Shown: positions 6,264-8,254 of the stretch, piece after piece
How positions within the stretch are numbered: position 1 is the stretch's first letter
How the letters are laid out: each line of letters opens with the position of its first letter
Assembly: GCA_016210785.1 (NCBI GenBank)
Contig: JACQTN010000561.1
Location: 1 to 8,254, forward strand
Origin: Armatimonadota bacterium
GTDB lineage: Bacteria; Sysuimicrobiota; Sysuimicrobiia; Sysuimicrobiales; JACQTN01
Length of the DNA: 8,254 nt
Direction: 5' to 3'
Notes under the pieces: generated by a model
Told to the model about the DNA's origin: nothing
Seen by the model: only the letters and a program-made list of their open reading frames with translations
The model's database searches: none
Position numbers and translations under genes: made by a program

Positions 6264-7259
6264 CTATCCCGCCTCAACCCGGGGGACCACTTCATCCAGC
6301 AGCCGCGTCATCTGCGCCGTGGGGTCCCACGACGCCAGCCGCACGATCACCGTCCCGATTCCCGCGCGCAGGAACGCCGTGAGCTTCTCGGCCACCCGCT
6401 CCGGCGGCCCGTACGCCAGGAACCCCTCCAGGAACTCGCGCGCGTAGTCGGTGGTGTAGTACGTGTCGAGAAACCGCTTACCCTCCTGGTAGGCGGCCTC
6501 CGCATCGTCGCCGATGTTCACCATGTGATGGATCGCCGACTCCATCGCCGCCGGATCGCGTCCGTGCCGGCGGGCCGCCGCCTGGACCTGCGCCCAGTCC
6601 TCGGCGAACTCCCGGGGCGTCACCGCGGCGGTCATCCACCCGTCGGCCAAACGCCCCACGCGGTCGAACATCCGATGGATCACCTCCGGTCCCGCCTTCA
6701 CCCGCCGCGGGTTGCTGGCGATCCAGATGGGCGGCGCCGGGCGCTGGACAGGCCGCGGTTCCAGGGTTACCTCGTCGAAGTTCACGAAGCGCCCGTGGTA
6801 GCTGGCGTTCTCCTGGCTCCACAACAGGCGCATGGCCTCGATGCCTTCCTCCAGGCGGCGCACCCGCTGGCGCGGGTCCACGCCTAGCGTGGCGTACTCC
6901 TTCGCGAACCGGGCCCCCGCGGTGTGGGTGGCACCGATGCAGGCGACCATGACGGCGCGCCCGTTGCTGATCACGTCCAGGCTGGCCCACTGGTAGGCGA
7001 GGATGACGGGATTGCGCAGGGGAAAGCTGGCCAGGCAGGCCGGCCCCAGGCGCACCCGCCCGGTGCGCCCCGCAATGGTGGCCAGCAGCATCAGGGCCTC
7101 CAGCCGGGGCTTGGTGAGGATGCTGTCGCCCACCCAGACCGAGTTGAAGCACCCGGCGCGGTCGGCGGCCTCGCTGAGTGCCAGGATCTGGGGAACCGTG
7201 ATGGCGCCGAAGAGGACGCCCCGATTGGGAAGGCTGAGGCCCAGTCTCGACGCGTCCAT
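6264..7259 (-). CDS. LLM-class flavin-dependent oxidoreductase (bacterial luciferase-like)
   Basis: A 331-residue single-domain protein of normal length for the luciferase-like (PF00296) family. Typical segments appear in order: LGLSLPNRG at the first barrel strand (7-14), VWVGDSI at 41-47, RVRLGPACLASFPLRNPV at 68-85, then the SLDVISNGR helix at 93-101. A long RLEEGIEAMRLLW helix is near 135-147, followed by YHGRFVNFDEVTLEPRPVQ, and PAPPIWIASN at 174-183. The family uses reduced FMN or F420 for monooxygenation or hydride transfer; cofactor and substrate cannot be decided here. The ATG at 7257-7259 directly follows the TAG of the binding-protein gene, and no good Shine-Dalgarno lies before it, so translation probably depends on coupling. 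It is likely part of one transcript with the binding protein and perhaps the amidohydrolase. Confidence 0.93.
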   Translation of the reverse strand: MDASRLGLSLPNRGVLFGAITVPQILALSEAADRAGCFNSVWVGDSILTKPRLEALMLLATIAGRTGRVRLGPACLASFPLRNPVILAYQWASLDVISNGRAVMVACIGATHTAGARFAKEYATLGVDPRQRVRRLEEGIEAMRLLWSQENASYHGRFVNFDEVTLEPRPVQRPAPPIWIASNPRRVKAGPEVIHRMFDRVGRLADGWMTAAVTPREFAEDWAQVQAAARRHGRDPAAMESAIHHMVNIGDDAEAAYQEGKRFLDTYYTTDYAREFLEGFLAYGPPERVAEKLTAFLRAGIGTVIVRLASWDPTAQMTRLLDEVVPRVEAG

Positions 7260-8254
7260 CTACTTGCGCCACTGCCACAGATGCGCGTTCCAGGTGAAGG
7301 GACTGGGGATCCCGGAGGTCCCGGTGGGCTGGAAGTTCTCCAGCCCCTCTTTGTACGCCCACGCCGCCGTCCACGCGTACAGCGGGATCAGCGGCAGTTC
7401 CTCAGCGAAAAAGGCTTGCCACTCCTGCAGCTTCCGCATCCGCTTCGCCTCGTCCGGCTCCTGGAGGTACTGCCGGATCAGCTCGTCCATGCGGGCGTTG
7501 CGGTAGCCGAGGACGTTGCGGCTGGACTCGCCCACGGGCCGCACCTCCCACGAGGCAAAGAACCGGTCGGCGTTGCTGTAGTCGGCGTTGGCGGAGTGGC
7601 TGTTGATCAGGAGTCCCCTGTATCGGCGCTGGAAGTACATCTCGGCGGAGATGACCCGCGACGGCAGGTTCTGGATCACGGCCTCCACGCCGATGCGCCG
7701 CCAGTTCTCCCGGATCACCTGCTGGGCGCGCTCGCGGTCGCGGTTCCCGGTGGCCACGGTGAACACGACGCTGAACCGGCTCCCGTCGGGCGCCCGCAGG
7801 ACCCCGTCTGATCCCATGGTGTACCCCGCCTCCTGCAGCAGCGCCCTGGCCCGGTCGAGATCGTAGGGATACTTGCGGATGCTCTGCAGGTAACCGGGGA
7901 AGTGCGAGGAGATGAAGCTGTGGGCGACCGGCTGCTTTCCCTTGAAGAGCGCCTGCGAGATGCTCTCCCGATCCGTCGCGTGGGCCAGGGCCTGGCGGAC
8001 TCTCCGGTCCCGGAAGAACGGGACGTCATGGTTCAGCACGAGGGCGTCGAAGACCGTCGTCGGCCCAAACTTCACCACCAGGCCCGGCGCCCGTCCCTGG
8101 GCGATAAGTTCTTCGAGCTGCAGGCCCTGGCCGAAGAAGATGCCCGACGGCGCCGGGCCGGACGCGTCCACGGCCCCGGCCAGCAGGTTGGTCAGCAGCG
8201 TGTTCACGTCGGCGAAGTAGCGGAAGAAGAGCCGGCCGACCCTGGGCCGGCCCC
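7260..8254 (-). CDS. ABC transporter family-5 solute-binding protein, C-terminal part (5' end cut by window edge)
   Basis: The visible 330 codons are the C-terminal portion of an SBP_bac_5 (peptide/nickel/opine-type) periplasmic binding protein. The open frame continues to the window edge with GRPRVGRLFFRYFADVN, so the GTG at 8205-8207 is not the real start. Family landmarks are RYFAD, then NLLAGAVD; the hallmark block FRDRRVRQALAHATDRESI; the DLDRARALLQEAGY motif; and the C-terminal ELPLIPLYAW followed by the final NAHLWQWRK. Full proteins are about 500-600 residues, so the signal peptide and first lobe are outside. It captures a peptide or another small nitrogenous ligand for an ABC importer whose permease and ATPase genes are not in this window. 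The TAG stop abuts the LLM oxidoreductase start. The ligand cannot be predicted from this part. Confidence 0.93.
   Translation of the reverse strand, partial: GRPRVGRLFFRYFADVNTLLTNLLAGAVDASGPAPSGIFFGQGLQLEELIAQGRAPGLVVKFGPTTVFDALVLNHDVPFFRDRRVRQALAHATDRESISQALFKGKQPVAHSFISSHFPGYLQSIRKYPYDLDRARALLQEAGYTMGSDGVLRAPDGSRFSVVFTVATGNRDRERAQQVIRENWRRIGVEAVIQNLPSRVISAEMYFQRRYRGLLINSHSANADYSNADRFFASWEVRPVGESSRNVLGYRNARMDELIRQYLQEPDEAKRMRKLQEWQAFFAEELPLIPLYAWTAAWAYKEGLENFQPTGTSGIPSPFTWNAHLWQWRK

Noticed and set aside
6210..7811. Plus-strand open frames opposite the LLM oxidoreductase and the binding protein
   Set aside because: The minus-strand products match known families along their whole length; the plus-strand frames show no motifs.

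Overview
This is a very GC-rich bacterial window packed with ordinary metabolic genes, with no phage, plasmid, transposase, tRNA, rRNA or CRISPR signal. Eight protein-coding genes are supported: seven on the minus strand and one (the amidase) on the plus strand. No gene-free stretch exceeds 300 bases; the largest gaps are 3774-3972 (199 bp, divergent promoters), 2353-2519 (167 bp) and 6142-6263 (122 bp, holding an inverted repeat). The gene mix (peptide-type ABC binding protein, LLM-class flavin oxidoreductase, amidohydrolase, amidase, FAD amino-acid dehydrogenase, TauE/SafE permease) suits a free-living soil, sediment or groundwater heterotroph. The phylum cannot be fixed from the sequence alone. 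Candidatus Rokubacteria, NC10, Sysuimicrobiota-like lineages, Chloroflexota or GC-rich Proteobacteria are guesses.

Layout, right to left on the minus strand. The first block is the C-terminal part of a family-5 solute-binding protein (enters from the right edge), an LLM-class oxidoreductase fused stop-to-start to it (TAG then ATG), a 122-bp gap with a REP-like inverted repeat, and a metal-dependent amidohydrolase starting at GTG. This block runs tail-to-tail into the plus-strand amidase, and the two coding ends overlap by 15 bp. The amidase is divergent from a DadA-like FAD dehydrogenase. Further left lies a probable three-gene operon: a small secreted protein, a TauE/SafE permease (again TAG then ATG), and an asparaginase-family enzyme that runs off the left edge.

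Together the genes suggest import and breakdown of nitrogenous organic compounds: uptake by a peptide-type ABC system, amide cleavage (amidase, asparaginase-like enzyme), amine oxidation (DadA-like), further processing (LLM oxidoreductase, amidohydrolase) and anion export (TauE). This joint role is inference from neighbourhood only.

The most notable points are these. The asparaginase-family protein keeps its catalytic threonines and lysine but has lost the residues that hold the alpha-amino group of asparagine, which points to a different substrate. The secreted protein looks like the N-terminal domain of an M23-peptidase-like protein without its catalytic domain. A diverged palindromic repeat sits between the LLM oxidoreductase and the amidohydrolase. 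I found no convincing wholly new multi-gene system.
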